Positions 1 to 9,506 of a DNA stretch of 64,000 nucleotides are shown piece by piece. Each line of letters opens with the position of its first letter. Position 1 is the stretch's first letter. The DNA is from Streptomyces sp. NBC_01498 (GTDB taxonomy: Bacteria > Actinomycetota > Actinomycetes > Streptomycetales > Streptomycetaceae), in contig NZ_CP109598.1 of the NCBI RefSeq assembly GCF_036327775.1, forward strand, positions 3,906,001-3,970,000, in the 5' to 3' direction. Under the pieces are notes generated by a model. That model was not told the origin of the DNA, made no database searches, and was given only the letters and a program-made list of their open reading frames with translations. A program made the position numbers and the translations under genes.

Positions 1-554
1 GTCATCACGTCCACGAAGAAGGTGACGGCGCGGGAGAGCCTGCCCTGTCCGTACTCCACGAGGTAGACGGCGGTGAGCAGACCGATCGGCGTGGCGATCA
101 GGGTGGCGATCGCGACCTGTTCGATGGTGCCGAGCAGCGCGTGGTAGACGCCGCCGCCCGGGTCCGTGTCGAGGAGTCCGCTCATCGAGTGGGACAGGAA
201 GTACCCGTCGACGACTCCGGAGCCCTTGCTGATCGTGGTCCACGCCAGGGAGAGCAGGGGGATCACGGCCAGCAGGAAGCAGACCCAGACGAGGCTGGTG
301 GCGACCTGGTTCTTGCCCTGCCGGGGGCCTTCGACCCTGGCGGTGATCAGGTAGGTCCCGCCGATGAAGATCAGCGCGGCGAGCAGGAGCCACTGGATCT
401 TGCTGTGGAGTCCTGCCGTCACGCCGATGAGGCAGCCCAGGGCCAGCGCGCCGGCGGCGATCGCGAACGGCGACCACCGGGGCATCCGGGCCCGGGAGAG
501 CGAGCCCTGGGGTACCGGGGCCTTGGGGCGCTGGTCCTGAAGGGTGTGGCTCAT
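1..554 (-). CDS. pstA: PstA, phosphate ABC transporter permease (3' end outside window)
   Basis: Inner-membrane permease of the high-affinity phosphate importer PstSCAB. I translated the minus strand from the ATG at 554. The protein opens with a polar, Pro-rich leader, then hydrophobic segments at about residues 29-75 and 85-110. It then enters the permease domain with the motif LLGTIEQVAIATLIATPIGLL, which is typical of PstA; it is open to the left edge, so about 184 residues are visible. The start overlaps the pstC stop (ATGA at 551-554), which means translational coupling. pstB is expected just beyond the window. The identity of the family is secure. The missing C-terminus cannot be assessed. 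Confidence 0.93.
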   Translation of the reverse strand, partial: MSHTLQDQRPKAPVPQGSLSRARMPRWSPFAIAAGALALGCLIGVTAGLHSKIQWLLLAALIFIGGTYLITARVEGPRQGKNQVATSLVWVCFLLAVIPLLSLAWTTISKGSGVVDGYFLSHSMSGLLDTDPGGGVYHALLGTIEQVAIATLIATPIGLLTAVYLVEYGQGRLSRAVTFFVDVM

Positions 555-1552
555 GCGTTGGCCCCCGAGTACTCCTTGCGGCGGGCGATGATCGCGCGGG
601 CCGCGCCGTTGACCAGCAGGGTGATGATGAAGAGGACGAGACCGGAGGCGATGAGGGCGTCCCGGCCGAATTCGTTGGCCTCGTTGAACTTCGCGGCGAT
701 GTTCTGCGCGAAGGTGCCGCCGCCCGCGTCGAGCAGGTGGAACGACAGCAGGAAGCTCGGCGAGAGGACGACGGCCACGGCGATCGTCTCGCCCAGCGCG
801 CGTCCGAGGCCGAGCATCGAGGCGCTGATGATGCCGGAGCGGCCGAAGGGCAGGACCGACATGCGGATGACTTCCCAGCGCGTGGCACCGAGGGCCAGGG
901 CGGCCTCCTCGTGCATCTTCGGCGACTGGAGGAAGACCTCACGTATGACGTTGGTGATGATCGGCAGGATCATGATCGCCAGCAGGATGCCCACGGTGAA
1001 CAGGTTGCGCGGGATGCCTTCGTTCGTCTTGTCGAAGATGTACGTCCAGGCGAAGTACTCGTCGAGCCACTTGTTCAGGCCGTCGAGGTACGGGACGAGG
1101 AAGACGGCGCCCCAGAGGCCGTAGATGATGCTCGGTACGGCTGCCAGCAGGTCGACCAGGTACGCGATCGGCACGGCGAGCCTGCGGGGCGCGAAGTGCG
1201 AGATGAACAGCGCGATACCGATGGCGATCGGGACCGCGATCACCATGGCGATGATCGAGCTGACGAGGGTGCCGAAGGCGAGGACGGCGATACCGAAGGA
1301 GACGGGGTCTCCCTGCGGGTTCCACTCGAAGGTGGTGAGGAAGTTCGTCTCGTCGTCGGAGATCGCGATGGCCGCGCGCCAGGACAGGAAGATCGCGATG
1401 GCGGCCATGATGACAAGCAGGGTGATGCCGGAGCCCCGGGACAGGCCCAGGAAGACCCGGTCGCCGAGCTGCTTCTTCGCCTTGGGGGCGCCCGAGTTGT
1501 CGAGCGACGGCGGCGGTGGTGGGGAGTTCGTGGGCAGAGCTGTTGTTTCCAT
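551..1552 (-). CDS. pstC: PstC, phosphate ABC transporter permease
   Basis: Permease partner of PstA, about 333 residues. After a cytoplasmic Pro-rich head it has about six hydrophobic segments and the EAALALGATRWEVIRMSVLP loop, the conserved contact of ABC permeases with their ATPase, followed by GLGRALGETIAV, a PstC signature. The ATG at 1552 was preferred over upstream codons because GGAG sits seven bases before it and the upstream extension is Arg-rich and non-conserved. It is separated from pstS by a strong hairpin and overlaps pstA by four bases. Expression should be driven from the PHO-box promoter of pstS, reduced by the hairpin. Confidence 0.95.
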   Translation of the reverse strand: METTALPTNSPPPPPSLDNSGAPKAKKQLGDRVFLGLSRGSGITLLVIMAAIAIFLSWRAAIAISDDETNFLTTFEWNPQGDPVSFGIAVLAFGTLVSSIIAMVIAVPIAIGIALFISHFAPRRLAVPIAYLVDLLAAVPSIIYGLWGAVFLVPYLDGLNKWLDEYFAWTYIFDKTNEGIPRNLFTVGILLAIMILPIITNVIREVFLQSPKMHEEAALALGATRWEVIRMSVLPFGRSGIISASMLGLGRALGETIAVAVVLSPSFLLSFHLLDAGGGTFAQNIAAKFNEANEFGRDALIASGLVLFIITLLVNGAARAIIARRKEYSGANA

Positions 1553-1608
1553 GCGTCTTCTCCGGTCTGCTGAGCCGGATCGCGGCTCCTGGCGGCGGTG
1601 CACCGGAA

Positions 1609-1645
1609 GACGTGGCCGGCCCCCCGACTGGGGGCCGGCCACGTC
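1609..1645 (-). terminator. Hairpin between pstS and pstC (attenuating terminator)
   Basis: Perfect 16-bp inverted repeat: arms 1609-1624 and 1630-1645 with a five-base loop. It starts seven bases after the pstS stop. There is no U-tract, which is normal for Streptomyces. Its position suggests partial termination, or 3'-end protection of the pstS message, giving more binding protein than permease. Confidence 0.8.
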
Positions 1646-1651
1646 CGGGGG

Positions 1652-2791
1652 TCAGGACAGGGTGGGGACGATCTCGCGGACCTTGGCGGCGATCTCGGTC
1701 GGGAGCGGCGCGTAGCCGGCCTCGCTCAGGACCTTCTGGCCCTCGTCGCTGACGGTGTAGTTGAGGAACGCCTTGACACCCGGCAGGGTCTCGGGCTTGT
1801 TGCCCTTGTCACAGGCGATCTCGTAGGTCACCAGGATGATCGGGTAGGCACCCTCGGCCTTGGTGGCGTAGTCCAGCTCCAGGGCCAGGTCGTTGCCGGT
1901 GCCCTTGACCTTGGCGGCGGCGATCGCCTTGGAGGCGTTCTCCGTGGTGGCCTCGACGGGCTCGCCCGCGCCGGTGTCGACCTTGACCGTGCTCAGGCTG
2001 CTGGCGGTCGCGTAGGAGAGCTCGAAGTAGCCGATGGCGCCTTCGGTTTCCTTGACGCTGGAGGCGACGCCGGAGGAGCCGCTGGCGGCCTGGCCGCCCT
2101 TGGCCTCCCAGGACTTCGAGCTGTCGTCGTAGCCCCAGTCGGACGCGGCGGCGGCCTTGAGGTACTTGTTCAGGTTCTGCGTGGTGCCCGACTCGTCCGA
2201 GCGGTGGAACGCCTGGATCGCCGTGGCGGGCAGCTTCGCGTCGGGGTTGAGCGTCGCGATCGCCTTGTCGTTCCACTTGGTGATCTTCGAGTCGAAGATC
2301 TTGGCGAGGGTCGGGCCGTCCAGGATCAGGCTGTCGACGCCCGGCAGGTTGTAACCGATCGCGACGGGGCCGCCGACCATCGGCAGGTTGATGCCCTTGC
2401 CGCCGGTGCAGACCTCTTCGGAGGCGGTGACCTCCTCCGGCTTGAGCGCGGAGTCGGAGCCGGCGAAGGCGACCTGGCCCTGGGTGAACTTGGTGATACC
2501 GCCACCGGAACCGATGGGCTGGTAGTTGATCTCCACGTCCGAGCACGCCTGCTGGAAGTTCTTGACCCAGAGGTCCATCGCGTTCTTCTGGGCGCTCGAA
2601 CCGGCGGCAAGGATCTGGCCCTTGGCGTCGTCGCACTCGATGGTGGAGGTGGCGGCGGTCTTGGTGTCGCCCCCGGTGCTGGGGTCCGCGGTGTTGTCGT
2701 CCGAGCCGCACGCCGTGAGAACCAGGGCGCCGGAGACGGCGAGGGCACCGAGCGCGGTGGCGCGCAGCCGGTTCTTGCGCTGAAGCTTCAC
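1652..2791 (-). CDS. pstS: PstS, phosphate-binding lipoprotein
   Basis: Extracellular phosphate-binding protein that feeds PstCA, 379 residues. It starts at a GTG with GGAAGGAA about nine bases upstream. The N-terminus is a lipoprotein signal (KLQRKNRLR, hydrophobic core, lipobox LTAC with the lipid-bearing Cys28). Diagnostic binding-site segments are visible: GSSAQKNAM, INYQPIGSGGGITKF, FAGSDS and FHRSDESGTTQNLNKYL. A PHO box lies about 120-165 bases upstream, so PhoP induces it under phosphate starvation. In Streptomyces PstS is among the most abundant proteins secreted in low phosphate. Confidence 0.96.
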   Translation of the reverse strand: MKLQRKNRLRATALGALAVSGALVLTACGSDDNTADPSTGGDTKTAATSTIECDDAKGQILAAGSSAQKNAMDLWVKNFQQACSDVEINYQPIGSGGGITKFTQGQVAFAGSDSALKPEEVTASEEVCTGGKGINLPMVGGPVAIGYNLPGVDSLILDGPTLAKIFDSKITKWNDKAIATLNPDAKLPATAIQAFHRSDESGTTQNLNKYLKAAAASDWGYDDSSKSWEAKGGQAASGSSGVASSVKETEGAIGYFELSYATASSLSTVKVDTGAGEPVEATTENASKAIAAAKVKGTGNDLALELDYATKAEGAYPIILVTYEIACDKGNKPETLPGVKAFLNYTVSDEGQKVLSEAGYAPLPTEIAAKVREIVPTLS

Positions 2792-2911
2792 TTCGGGTAA
2801 TTCCTTCCAGAAGCCGCCTGTGTACGGGTATATGTACTTCTACGGCGGCGTGCGTCCATGTGATGAGTCCGGCGGTGTACCGGTCACCGTGTAAGGCCGA
2901 AATTAGGCAGA

Positions 2912-2955
2912 TCAGGTGAAGTGGCCGACGGGTGGGAGTGAACGGGAGGTGAACC
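2912..2955 (-). promoter_or_regulatory. PHO box (PhoP-binding direct repeats) of pstS
   Basis: Read on the minus strand, the 11-bp units are GGTTCACCTCC, CGTTCACTCCC, ACCCGTCGGCC and ACTTCACCTGA in tandem. Units 1, 2 and 4 match the Streptomyces GTTCACC core (plus-strand cores at 2948-2954, 2937-2943 and 2915-2921, spaced exactly 11 and 22 bases). Unit 3 is degenerate. This is the classical PhoP operator arrangement. Confidence 0.88.
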
Positions 2956-3352
2956 GTGACGGTCAGCCTGGTGCGGCCCCGGCCGCGCGCGCGTCCCGAC
3001 ACGGCGTACCCACCGAGAAAGTGCGCCTCATGGGGTCAGGCACCGGGGACCGGGCCCGCCGCCCCGGCCCGGACCGGCCGCCGCGCGTGCGGTGTTCGGG
3101 TCGGCCGCCGCCCGTGTCGTGTTCGGTTGGGCCGCCGTGCGTGCGGGTGCGGAGGTGTGCGCCGCGCGTGCCGCGTTCGGGTCGGCCGCCGTACCTGCCG
3201 TACCTGCCGTACCTGCCGTACCTGCCGTACCTGCCGTGCTCCGGTGGGCCGCCGTATGTGTCCTACGTGCCGTGTGCGGAGGCGTACGCCGTCGGCCCGG
3301 TGACGGGGGCGGCCGCCGTCGCGGTGGCGCGGGGCGCCGGGGAGTCCGGCCG
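2956..3352. other. Non-coding, GC-rich region upstream of the pst operon
   Basis: About 400 bases without a credible gene. Open frames here are Arg/Pro/Val repeats produced by base composition. The only structure seen is a 9-bp tandem repeat (separate entry) and many degenerate CGGCCGCCG-type repeats. Confidence 0.6.
3191..3235. repeat. Tandem repeat, 9-bp unit GTACCTGCC x5
   Basis: Five perfect head-to-tail copies in the intergenic region between the pst operon and the NUDIX gene. Because the unit length is a multiple of three, all frames stay open and produce spurious repetitive ORFs. Confidence 0.95.
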
Positions 3353-3808
3353 TCACGCCCCGTCGGGGGACGCGGGCAGCGAGTCCAGCAGCGCGTCGAT
3401 GAGGAAACGGTCGCGGGGCTGGGTCAGCCGGGTCCGGGCCACGGGCGGTGGGAGCCACAGGACGCGGTCCACCTCGTCGTTGGGCACGAACGCGCCCTCC
3501 GTCGCCTCGGCCGCCCAGTAGACGACCTCCTTGGGGCGGCCGTTGGCCAGATAGCTGACCGTGCCGAGGCGGGCGCCCGGCGCGCAGTGGTGCCCCGTCT
3601 CCTCCAGCACCTCGCGCAGCGCCCCCGCCAGGGCGTCCTCCGCGTGCTTCAACTTGCCCTTCGGATGCGACCAGTCGTCGTACTTCGGCCGGTGGACCAG
3701 ACAGATCTCGGTGCCGTCCGCGCGGTACGGCGACTTCCGCCACAGCACGCAGCCCGCCGCGAGGACCGGTGCCGTGCCCGTCGTACGGATGCCGCCCGTT
3801 CCCGTCAT
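3353..3808 (-). CDS. NUDIX hydrolase (MutT-like)
   Basis: Hydrolase of nucleoside diphosphates linked to another moiety, 151 residues. A complete Nudix box is present: GKLKHAEDALAGALREVLEE followed by TG, matching GX5EX7REUXEEXGU. The ATG at 3808 overlaps the CHAD stop (ATGA), so it is the last gene of a ppk-CHAD-NUDIX operon. It resembles the NUDIX half of mycobacterial MutT1 but lacks the histidine-phosphatase domain. Candidate substrates are 8-oxo-dGTP or diadenosine/inositol polyphosphates; the polyphosphate context favours a phosphate-related role, but this is inference. Confidence 0.88.
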   Translation of the reverse strand: MTGTGGIRTTGTAPVLAAGCVLWRKSPYRADGTEICLVHRPKYDDWSHPKGKLKHAEDALAGALREVLEETGHHCAPGARLGTVSYLANGRPKEVVYWAAEATEGAFVPNDEVDRVLWLPPPVARTRLTQPRDRFLIDALLDSLPASPDGA

Positions 3809-4899
3809 GGCGCGGTCACCGCCCTTCGCTGCCAGGTCAGCTGGAAGTCGTAGCGCGCCGCCTCCACCTCGTGGCGCTGGTCCGCGTGCAGCACCCCGAG
3901 CGCGTACGCCGTCGCCGGGGCGATACGCGGGGTGCGGGCGGCGTTCGCCGCGGCTGCCGCCGCCTCGGCCGCGTCCCGGTGCCGGTCCAGTGCGTGGCCC
4001 GCGTCGGCGAGCAGCGGGTCGGGGGCGGCGCCCGTGGGCCGGACCTCCTGGGCGTACCGGTGCAGCCGGAGCAGGAGCCGCACCTGGTGCCAGGGCGCGT
4101 CCTGGGCCTCGCCGTCCGCGGGCGTGGCCAGGCCGTGGACCAGGGCCTCCGCGTTGTACGGGTGCGCGGCGCGCGTCAGCGGCAGCGCGGACACCGCGTC
4201 GAGGAGTCTTCGTTCGGCCGCGCCCGCCGGCCCCGTCAGGATCTCGGCCGCCGGCGCCCCCGCGACCGGGGCCAGCGGTACCTCGGAGGCCAGTACGGCG
4301 ACGGCGTCGGCCACCGCGTGGAAGCGGGACGAGCCCAGCGCCTGGAGTGCCGCCGAGTGCGACCGCGTGCGCTGGAGGGTCAGCTGCCGCTCCAGCAGCG
4401 CCCCGGCGCGCGACGCCCCGACGGTCAGTGCCCCCGGGGCCGCCGTCCCACCCGCGCCGGCCCCGCCGCCCCGGCCGGCCGGTACCGCCGCCGCCCCCGA
4501 CAGCCGCGCCAGCGCCGACACCAGCCGGTGGAGCCGGGCCGTGCACGCGTACTCCTGCGCGAGGGTCCCGGACAGCCAGCCCAGTTCCGTACGGAGCTGG
4601 TCCGCCCACGCCGGGTCGAGCAGGACCCGGAACGTGTGCAGGGTGCCCGCGATCCGCCGCGCCGAGCAGCGCAGCGCCGACGCCGCCTCCTCGGCGGCGG
4701 CCGTGTCCGACCCGCTCTCGCCGTATCCCCGCAGGCTGCGCAGGAAGTCCCCGCACCGGGCGTTCAGATACCCGGCGAGCACCTGCCCCGCGGTCGCGTC
4801 GAACGCGTCGCCGGGCTGGTCGGGCAGGGCGGGGCGGGCGGGGCGGGCCGGGCGGGCCGTTCCGACCGAGCCGGCGGTGTCTGCTTCATGGTGCTGCAC
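3805..4899 (-). CDS. CHAD domain protein
   Basis: Predicted alpha-helical CHAD protein, 364 residues, with conserved His and basic residues that in this family bind polyphosphate. Visible features are [19 protein letters not shown] near the N-terminus and the helix [20 protein letters not shown], where the conserved VHxxRVxxR pattern is degenerate (LHTFRVLLD). The GTG at 4899 has GGAGG seven bases upstream and is preferred to the TTG at 4920. It overlaps the ppk 3' end by 14 bases, so the two are translationally coupled. Location directly after polyphosphate kinase fits granule binding; that role is inferred from family and context. Confidence 0.85.
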   Translation of the reverse strand: MQHHEADTAGSVGTARPARPARPALPDQPGDAFDATAGQVLAGYLNARCGDFLRSLRGYGESGSDTAAAEEAASALRCSARRIAGTLHTFRVLLDPAWADQLRTELGWLSGTLAQEYACTARLHRLVSALARLSGAAAVPAGRGGGAGAGGTAAPGALTVGASRAGALLERQLTLQRTRSHSAALQALGSSRFHAVADAVAVLASEVPLAPVAGAPAAEILTGPAGAAERRLLDAVSALPLTRAAHPYNAEALVHGLATPADGEAQDAPWHQVRLLLRLHRYAQEVRPTGAAPDPLLADAGHALDRHRDAAEAAAAAANAARTPRIAPATAYALGVLHADQRHEVEAARYDFQLTWQRRAVTAP

Positions 4900-7117
4900 G
4901 CCGGCGCCTCCGGGCGTCAATGAGCATTTCCTGTACGTGCCGCAACGGCTGTCCGTCCGCGTCGACGGAGTGCCGGGTCCAGTTCCCGTCCGGGCCCAGG
5001 TGCCAGGAGGAGGTGGTGTCCGCCATGCCGCTCTCCAGGAGCCGGGTGATGGCGGCGCGGTGCGCCGGGTCGGTGACCCGTACCAGCGCCTCGATACGGC
5101 GGTCGAGGTTGCGGTGCATCATGTCGGCGCTGCCGAACCACACCTCGGGCTCGCCCCCGTTGCCGAAGGCGAAGATCCGGGAGTGTTCGAGGAAGCGGCC
5201 GAGGACGGAGCGCACCCGGATGTTCTCCGACAGGCCGTGCACGCCGGGGCGCACGGCGCAGATGCCCCGTACCCAGATGTCCACCGGCACGCCCGCCTGC
5301 GCCGCCCGGTAGCACGCGTCGATCACGGCCTCGTCGACCATCGAGTTGACCTTGATGCGGACGTACGCGGGGCGGCCCGAACGGTGGTGCGCCGCTTCCT
5401 TGTTGATCCGGGTGATCAGCCCGTCGCGCAGGGACTTGGGTGCGACCAGCAGCCGCCGGTACGTCTCGCGCCGGGAGTATCCCGACAGCCGGTTGAAGAG
5501 GTCCGAGAGGTCCGCGCCGACGTGCGGGTCGGCGGTGAGCAGTCCGAGGTCCTCGTAGAGCCGTGCCGTCTTCGGGTGGTAGTTGCCGGTGCCGACGTGG
5601 CTGTAGCGGCGCAGGGTCTCGCCCTCCTGCCGGACCACCAGCGAGAGCTTGCAGTGCGTCTTGAGCCCGACCAGCCCGTACACGACATGGCAGCCGGCCT
5701 CTTCGAGCTTGCGCGCCCACTTGATGTTCGCCTGCTCGTCGAAACGGGCCTTGATCTCCACGAGGACCAGGACCTGCTTGCCCGACTCGGCGGCGTCGAT
5801 CAGCGCGTCGACTATCGGGGAGTCGCCGGACGTCCGGTACAGCGTCTGCTTGATCGCCAGGACGTCCGGGTCGCCCGCCGCCTGCTCCAGGAACGCCTGG
5901 ACGGAGGTGGAGAACGAGTCGTACGGGTGGTGCAGCAGCACGTCCCGCTCGCGCAGCGCCGCGAATATGTCCGGCGCCGAAGCCGACTCCACCTCGGCGA
6001 GATCGCGGTGCGTGCCCGCGATGAACTTGGGGAACTTCAGCTCCGGCCGGTCCAGCGCGGCTATCCCGAACAGCCCCGTCAGGTCCAGCGGCCCCGGCAG
6101 CGGATACACCTCGGCGTCCGACACCTTCAGCTCGCGCACCAGCAGGTCCAGCACGTACGGGTCGATCGACTCCTCGACCTCCAGCCGCACGGGCGGGCCG
6201 AAGCGGCGCCGCATGAGCTCTTTCTCCAGCGCCTTGAGGAGGTTCTCCGCGTCGTCCTCCTCCACCTCCAGGTCCTCGTTGCGGGTGACCCGGAACATGT
6301 GGTGCGCCAGGACCTCCATCCCGGGGAACAGCTCCTCCAGGTGCGCCGCGATGATGTCCTCCAGCGGCACGTACCGCTGCGGGGACGCCTCCAGGAAGCG
6401 CGTCAGCAGGGGTGGGACCTTGACCCGGGCGAAGTGGCGGTGGCCGCTGACGGGGTTGCGGACGACGACCGCGAGGTTGAGGGAGAGGCCGGAGATGTAC
6501 GGGAAGGGGTGGGCGGGGTCCACGGCCAGCGGCGTCAGGACGGGGAAGATCTGCTGCCGGAACAGGGTGAAGAGGCGGGCCTGCTCCTTCTCCGTGAGGT
6601 CGCCCCAGCGGATCAGGTGGATGCCCTCGTCGGCGAGCGCGGGGGACACGTCCTGCTGGAAGCAGGCGGCGTGCCGTGCCATGAGCTCCCGGGACCGGGT
6701 CCAGATCAGGTCGAGGACTTCGCGGGGCTGGAGCCCGGAGGCCGATCGGGTGGCGACACCGGTCGCTATCCGGCGCTTGAGACCGGCCACGCGGACCATG
6801 AAGAACTCGTCCAGGTTGGACGCGAAGATCGCGAGAAAATTCGCCCGTTCGAGTAGGGGGGTCGCGGGGTCCTCGGCCAGTTCCAGCACGCGTTCGTTGA
6901 AGGCGAGCCAGCTGCGTTCGCGGTCGAGGAAGCGGCCCTGGGGCAGCGTGCCGCCGCCCTGCCGGTCGTCGTCGTCCTGCTCGTAGGCGTCGAGATCCGC
7001 GTCGAGATCGGGCTCCAGGTCGGACACGGCGGCGGCGATCGTGTGCGGCCGGTGTGCGGCGATGGACCCGACGGACGGCTGCGGGTGGACCGGGCTCTCG
7101 GCAGGCTGCTGGCTCAT
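4886..7117 (-). CDS. ppk: Polyphosphate kinase PPK1
   Basis: Reversible transfer of ATP gamma-phosphate to polyphosphate, about 743 residues. Middle-domain start [20 protein letters not shown] is typical of PPK1. Two catalytic histidines are visible: His507 in [20 protein letters not shown] (autophosphorylated) and His668 in [12 protein letters not shown]. The chosen ATG (7117) has GGAGG almost touching it, which is unusual. An in-frame ATG at 7234 would add 39 residues and cannot be excluded. The acidic stretch [19 protein letters not shown] lies at the N-terminus. Probably PhoP-repressed or modulated, as reported for Streptomyces ppk; a half-site is noted upstream. Confidence 0.95.
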   Translation of the reverse strand: MSQQPAESPVHPQPSVGSIAAHRPHTIAAAVSDLEPDLDADLDAYEQDDDDRQGGGTLPQGRFLDRERSWLAFNERVLELAEDPATPLLERANFLAIFASNLDEFFMVRVAGLKRRIATGVATRSASGLQPREVLDLIWTRSRELMARHAACFQQDVSPALADEGIHLIRWGDLTEKEQARLFTLFRQQIFPVLTPLAVDPAHPFPYISGLSLNLAVVVRNPVSGHRHFARVKVPPLLTRFLEASPQRYVPLEDIIAAHLEELFPGMEVLAHHMFRVTRNEDLEVEEDDAENLLKALEKELMRRRFGPPVRLEVEESIDPYVLDLLVRELKVSDAEVYPLPGPLDLTGLFGIAALDRPELKFPKFIAGTHRDLAEVESASAPDIFAALRERDVLLHHPYDSFSTSVQAFLEQAAGDPDVLAIKQTLYRTSGDSPIVDALIDAAESGKQVLVLVEIKARFDEQANIKWARKLEEAGCHVVYGLVGLKTHCKLSLVVRQEGETLRRYSHVGTGNYHPKTARLYEDLGLLTADPHVGADLSDLFNRLSGYSRRETYRRLLVAPKSLRDGLITRINKEAAHHRSGRPAYVRIKVNSMVDEAVIDACYRAAQAGVPVDIWVRGICAVRPGVHGLSENIRVRSVLGRFLEHSRIFAFGNGGEPEVWFGSADMMHRNLDRRIEALVRVTDPAHRAAITRLLESGMADTTSSWHLGPDGNWTRHSVDADGQPLRHVQEMLIDARRRRRAAP

Positions 7118-7554
7118 ACCTCCATTGTTCCGCGCCGAAGGCGCGACGGGCGCGTCGGAACCGGCAGGGGCGAGGAAGCCGCCGGGGGTGACGCGGAACC
7201 GGCCGTTCGGCGTGGGGGGCACAGCGGGCTGCATTCCCAGAGACTCGCAACCCCGTCTGAATGGCCGGTAACGGCGGGATGACGTGCAGGGAAGCGGGGC
7301 GGGGCTCCACGGGGGCGGGAGGCGGGGCCGGACGCCGGGCGGGGCACGGCGGGGCGCGGTCTGTCGGGCGGCTGTACGAGGGGAACACACAGGTGAACGG
7401 ACGGGGCCGGGCCGCCCGGCGTACGGCGCGGTACCGGCCCGCGCCGTGCCGCCGGGCGGCACGGCCCCCGGGGCGCCGCCCGCTTCCCCGCGGCGGGCGG
7501 CACCCCGGAAGCCGTACGGCCTCGGGCGGGACCCGGCGGGCGCCCGGCCGGAGG
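7118..7554. other. Intergenic region upstream of ppk
   Basis: About 440 bases between ppk and the ABC permease. It contains the candidate PHO half-site and GC-rich sequence encoding nothing recognisable. The first 120 bases could be the N-terminus of a longer PPK. Confidence 0.5.
7379..7400 (-). promoter_or_regulatory. Candidate PHO half-site upstream of ppk
   Basis: The minus strand reads CGTTCACCTGTGTGTTCCCC: one perfect GTTCACC core followed by a GTTCCCC core at 12-base rather than 11-base spacing. It sits about 265-280 bases upstream of the ppk start. Weaker than the pstS box. Confidence 0.45.
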
Positions 7555-8586
7555 TCACCCGTGGCGTCGGCGCACCACCTGGAACGCGGCGAAGGCGCAC
7601 CCGGCGGCGAGGGCGAGCACGATTCCCGTCTCGACCAGCTGGAGGGGCCAGAAGTGCGAGGCGGGGTGGTGGTCGACGTAGTGGCCGGTGACGCCGAGCT
7701 CCCGGACGCAGGCCAGTCCGTCGCGGACGGCGGTGTCGCACGGCCGGAGACGTTCGTGAAGGCTGTTCCAGCGCTCCCCGTCGGCCGTGATCCATCCGCC
7801 GTCGAGCATCCAGGACTCGTCGCCGATGGCCAGGGGCCGGCCGTCGAGGGGGCCGGTGGCGCTCCGCGACGGCCAGAAGTGCCGCCTGGTGTTGTCCAGG
7901 ACCAGGATGATTCCGCCGAGCCCGAGCACCGCGACGGACATCGCGGGAACGGTGCGGGCCACCAGCAGCCCGATCAGCGCGCCGAGGGCGATCCCGAGCA
8001 GGGCGTACGCGACGGGGACGGTGCCGAGCGCGACGTACTCGCGGGTCTCGAACCAGTGCGGTGCGAGGTACTCCGGAATCCACGACGCCACCCACGCGCG
8101 GGCAGCCGTCAGCGGCGGCACGAACAGCAGGACGAGCACCACGGCCGGCAGCAGCTTCGAGGCGAGCCAGCGGGTCGGGCCGACGGACTGGGTCCAGGCG
8201 AGTTTGTACGTCCCCGACTCCAGCTCGCGCGCGACGACGGGACCGGCGAGGAACGCGCCGAGCACCCCGGGCAGCAGCTGGAGGACCAGGCTGCCGTACC
8301 GAGTCAGCTGCCCCACGCCGAACATGGCGTCGCTGAAGTCGCGGGCCGATTGATTGCACGCGCGTGTGCCGTGTGAGACGGAACAGCCCGTCGCCGCGAA
8401 GTTCTCCGCCGCGTTCCCGGCCCAGATCCGGAACGCGAGCAGTGTCAGCGTGCCGACGACGGCCGCGCCGACGGCGATGAGCAGGGCGGTGCGGTGCTGG
8501 CGTACGGAGACCCAGAGGGGACCGCGCAGTCCCCTGCGGGACGGTGCCGGGGCCGCTGTCGGCGGCCGTTCCAGGAGCGCGCTCAT
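7555..8586 (-). CDS. ABC transporter permease (GntR-regulated operon)
   Basis: Membrane subunit of an ABC-2 type exporter, 343 residues. Six hydrophobic segments are visible: about 37-52, 104-120, 146-165, 195-215, 215-235 and 315-335. The motif [20 protein letters not shown], the family's coupling region after the first helices, is present. It contains Cys pairs in an extracellular loop ([14 protein letters not shown]). The start overlaps the ATPase stop (ATGA at 8583-8586). The GntR-ATPase-permease order is the common Streptomyces YtrA-type arrangement, usually linked to cell-envelope stress or antimicrobial export. Substrate unknown. Confidence 0.85.
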   Translation of the reverse strand: MSALLERPPTAAPAPSRRGLRGPLWVSVRQHRTALLIAVGAAVVGTLTLLAFRIWAGNAAENFAATGCSVSHGTRACNQSARDFSDAMFGVGQLTRYGSLVLQLLPGVLGAFLAGPVVARELESGTYKLAWTQSVGPTRWLASKLLPAVVLVLLFVPPLTAARAWVASWIPEYLAPHWFETREYVALGTVPVAYALLGIALGALIGLLVARTVPAMSVAVLGLGGIILVLDNTRRHFWPSRSATGPLDGRPLAIGDESWMLDGGWITADGERWNSLHERLRPCDTAVRDGLACVRELGVTGHYVDHHPASHFWPLQLVETGIVLALAAGCAFAAFQVVRRRHG

Positions 8587-9506
8587 GCCGTCACCGCCGG
8601 GGCCGTCGGGGCCGTCGCCGTCGCGTGTCCGTCCCGTTCGGCGCTCGGGGTCAGCAGCACGGGCGCGCCCGGTGAGCGCAGATGGGCCAGCAACAGGTCC
8701 TCCAGGGAAGGTTCGGCGGTCTCCCAGCCCGGGTCGACCGGGCCGTCGGGGCGTATCAGCGCGGTCAGCCCCCGGCCCACCGTGCGGGACTCGACGACCG
8801 TGTGCGGGGCGAGGTCCCGTACGGGCCCGGTGACCAGCCGGTGCGCGGCCAGCAGGTCCTCGGTCTCGCCGCCGAGGCGGATCCGCCCGCCGTCGACCAG
8901 CAGCAGGTAGTCGCAGGTGCCTTCCAGCTCGGTGAGGATGTGCGACGAGATCACGACCGTGGTCCCGTGCTCGGCGGCCTGGGCCATGAGCGTGCCCATG
9001 AGCTGGTGGCGGGCGAGCGGGTCGAGGTCGGCCATCGGCTCGTCCAGCAGCATCAGTTCGGGCCGTTTGCCGAGCGCGAGGGCGAGCGCGACGCGGGTGC
9101 GCTGGCCGCCGGAGAGCGACCGGACCCGTACGCCGGGGTCGAGGCGGCCGTCGGCGACGACCCGCTCGGCGGTGTCCCCGTCCCAGCGGCCCGGGTTGAG
9201 CTCGTACCCCATGCGCAGGGTGTCGCGGATCGTCAACTGCCCGTAGAGGGGCTTCTCCTGGGCGACGTAGGCGATCCGCTCGCGGGCCTCGGCAGGGCGT
9301 TCGCCGAGGACCCGTACGACGCCCTCGCCGGCCGGCAGCAGCCCGGCCGCCGCGGCGAGGAGCGTGGACTTGCCCGCGCCGTTGGGGCCGACGACGGCGC
9401 AGATTCGTCCGGCGGGCACCCGGAAGGAGCAGTCGCGCAGGGCCCAGCGGCCCTTTCTCCGGTAGCGCTTGCCGAGGCCGGAGGCTTCGATCGCCGCGGC
9501 TGTCAT
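8583..9506 (-). CDS. ABC transporter ATP-binding protein
   Basis: ATPase subunit, 307 residues. Walker [11 protein letters not shown]-loop [10 protein letters not shown], signature [16 protein letters not shown], Walker [13 protein letters not shown] and H-loop [10 protein letters not shown] are all intact. After residue 200 there is an extra C-terminal domain ending in an Ala/Thr/Pro-rich tail. The ATG at 9506 overlaps the gntR stop (ATGA). It energises the permease encoded immediately downstream. Confidence 0.93.
   Translation of the reverse strand: MTAAAIEASGLGKRYRRKGRWALRDCSFRVPAGRICAVVGPNGAGKSTLLAAAAGLLPAGEGVVRVLGERPAEARERIAYVAQEKPLYGQLTIRDTLRMGYELNPGRWDGDTAERVVADGRLDPGVRVRSLSGGQRTRVALALALGKRPELMLLDEPMADLDPLARHQLMGTLMAQAAEHGTTVVISSHILTELEGTCDYLLLVDGGRIRLGGETEDLLAAHRLVTGPVRDLAPHTVVESRTVGRGLTALIRPDGPVDPGWETAEPSLEDLLLAHLRSPGAPVLLTPSAERDGHATATAPTAPAVTA

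Noticed and set aside
3036..3743. 235-codon minus frame with RQVRQV repeats
   Set aside because: Produced by the 9-bp tandem repeat and opposite to the NUDIX reading frame; no start signal.
3932..6856. 974-codon plus-strand open frame opposite CHAD/ppk
   Set aside because: It is the GC-driven antisense shadow of ppk and the CHAD gene; the translation is Arg/Val/Gly-rich without any domain, while the minus strand shows intact PPK1 catalytic motifs.
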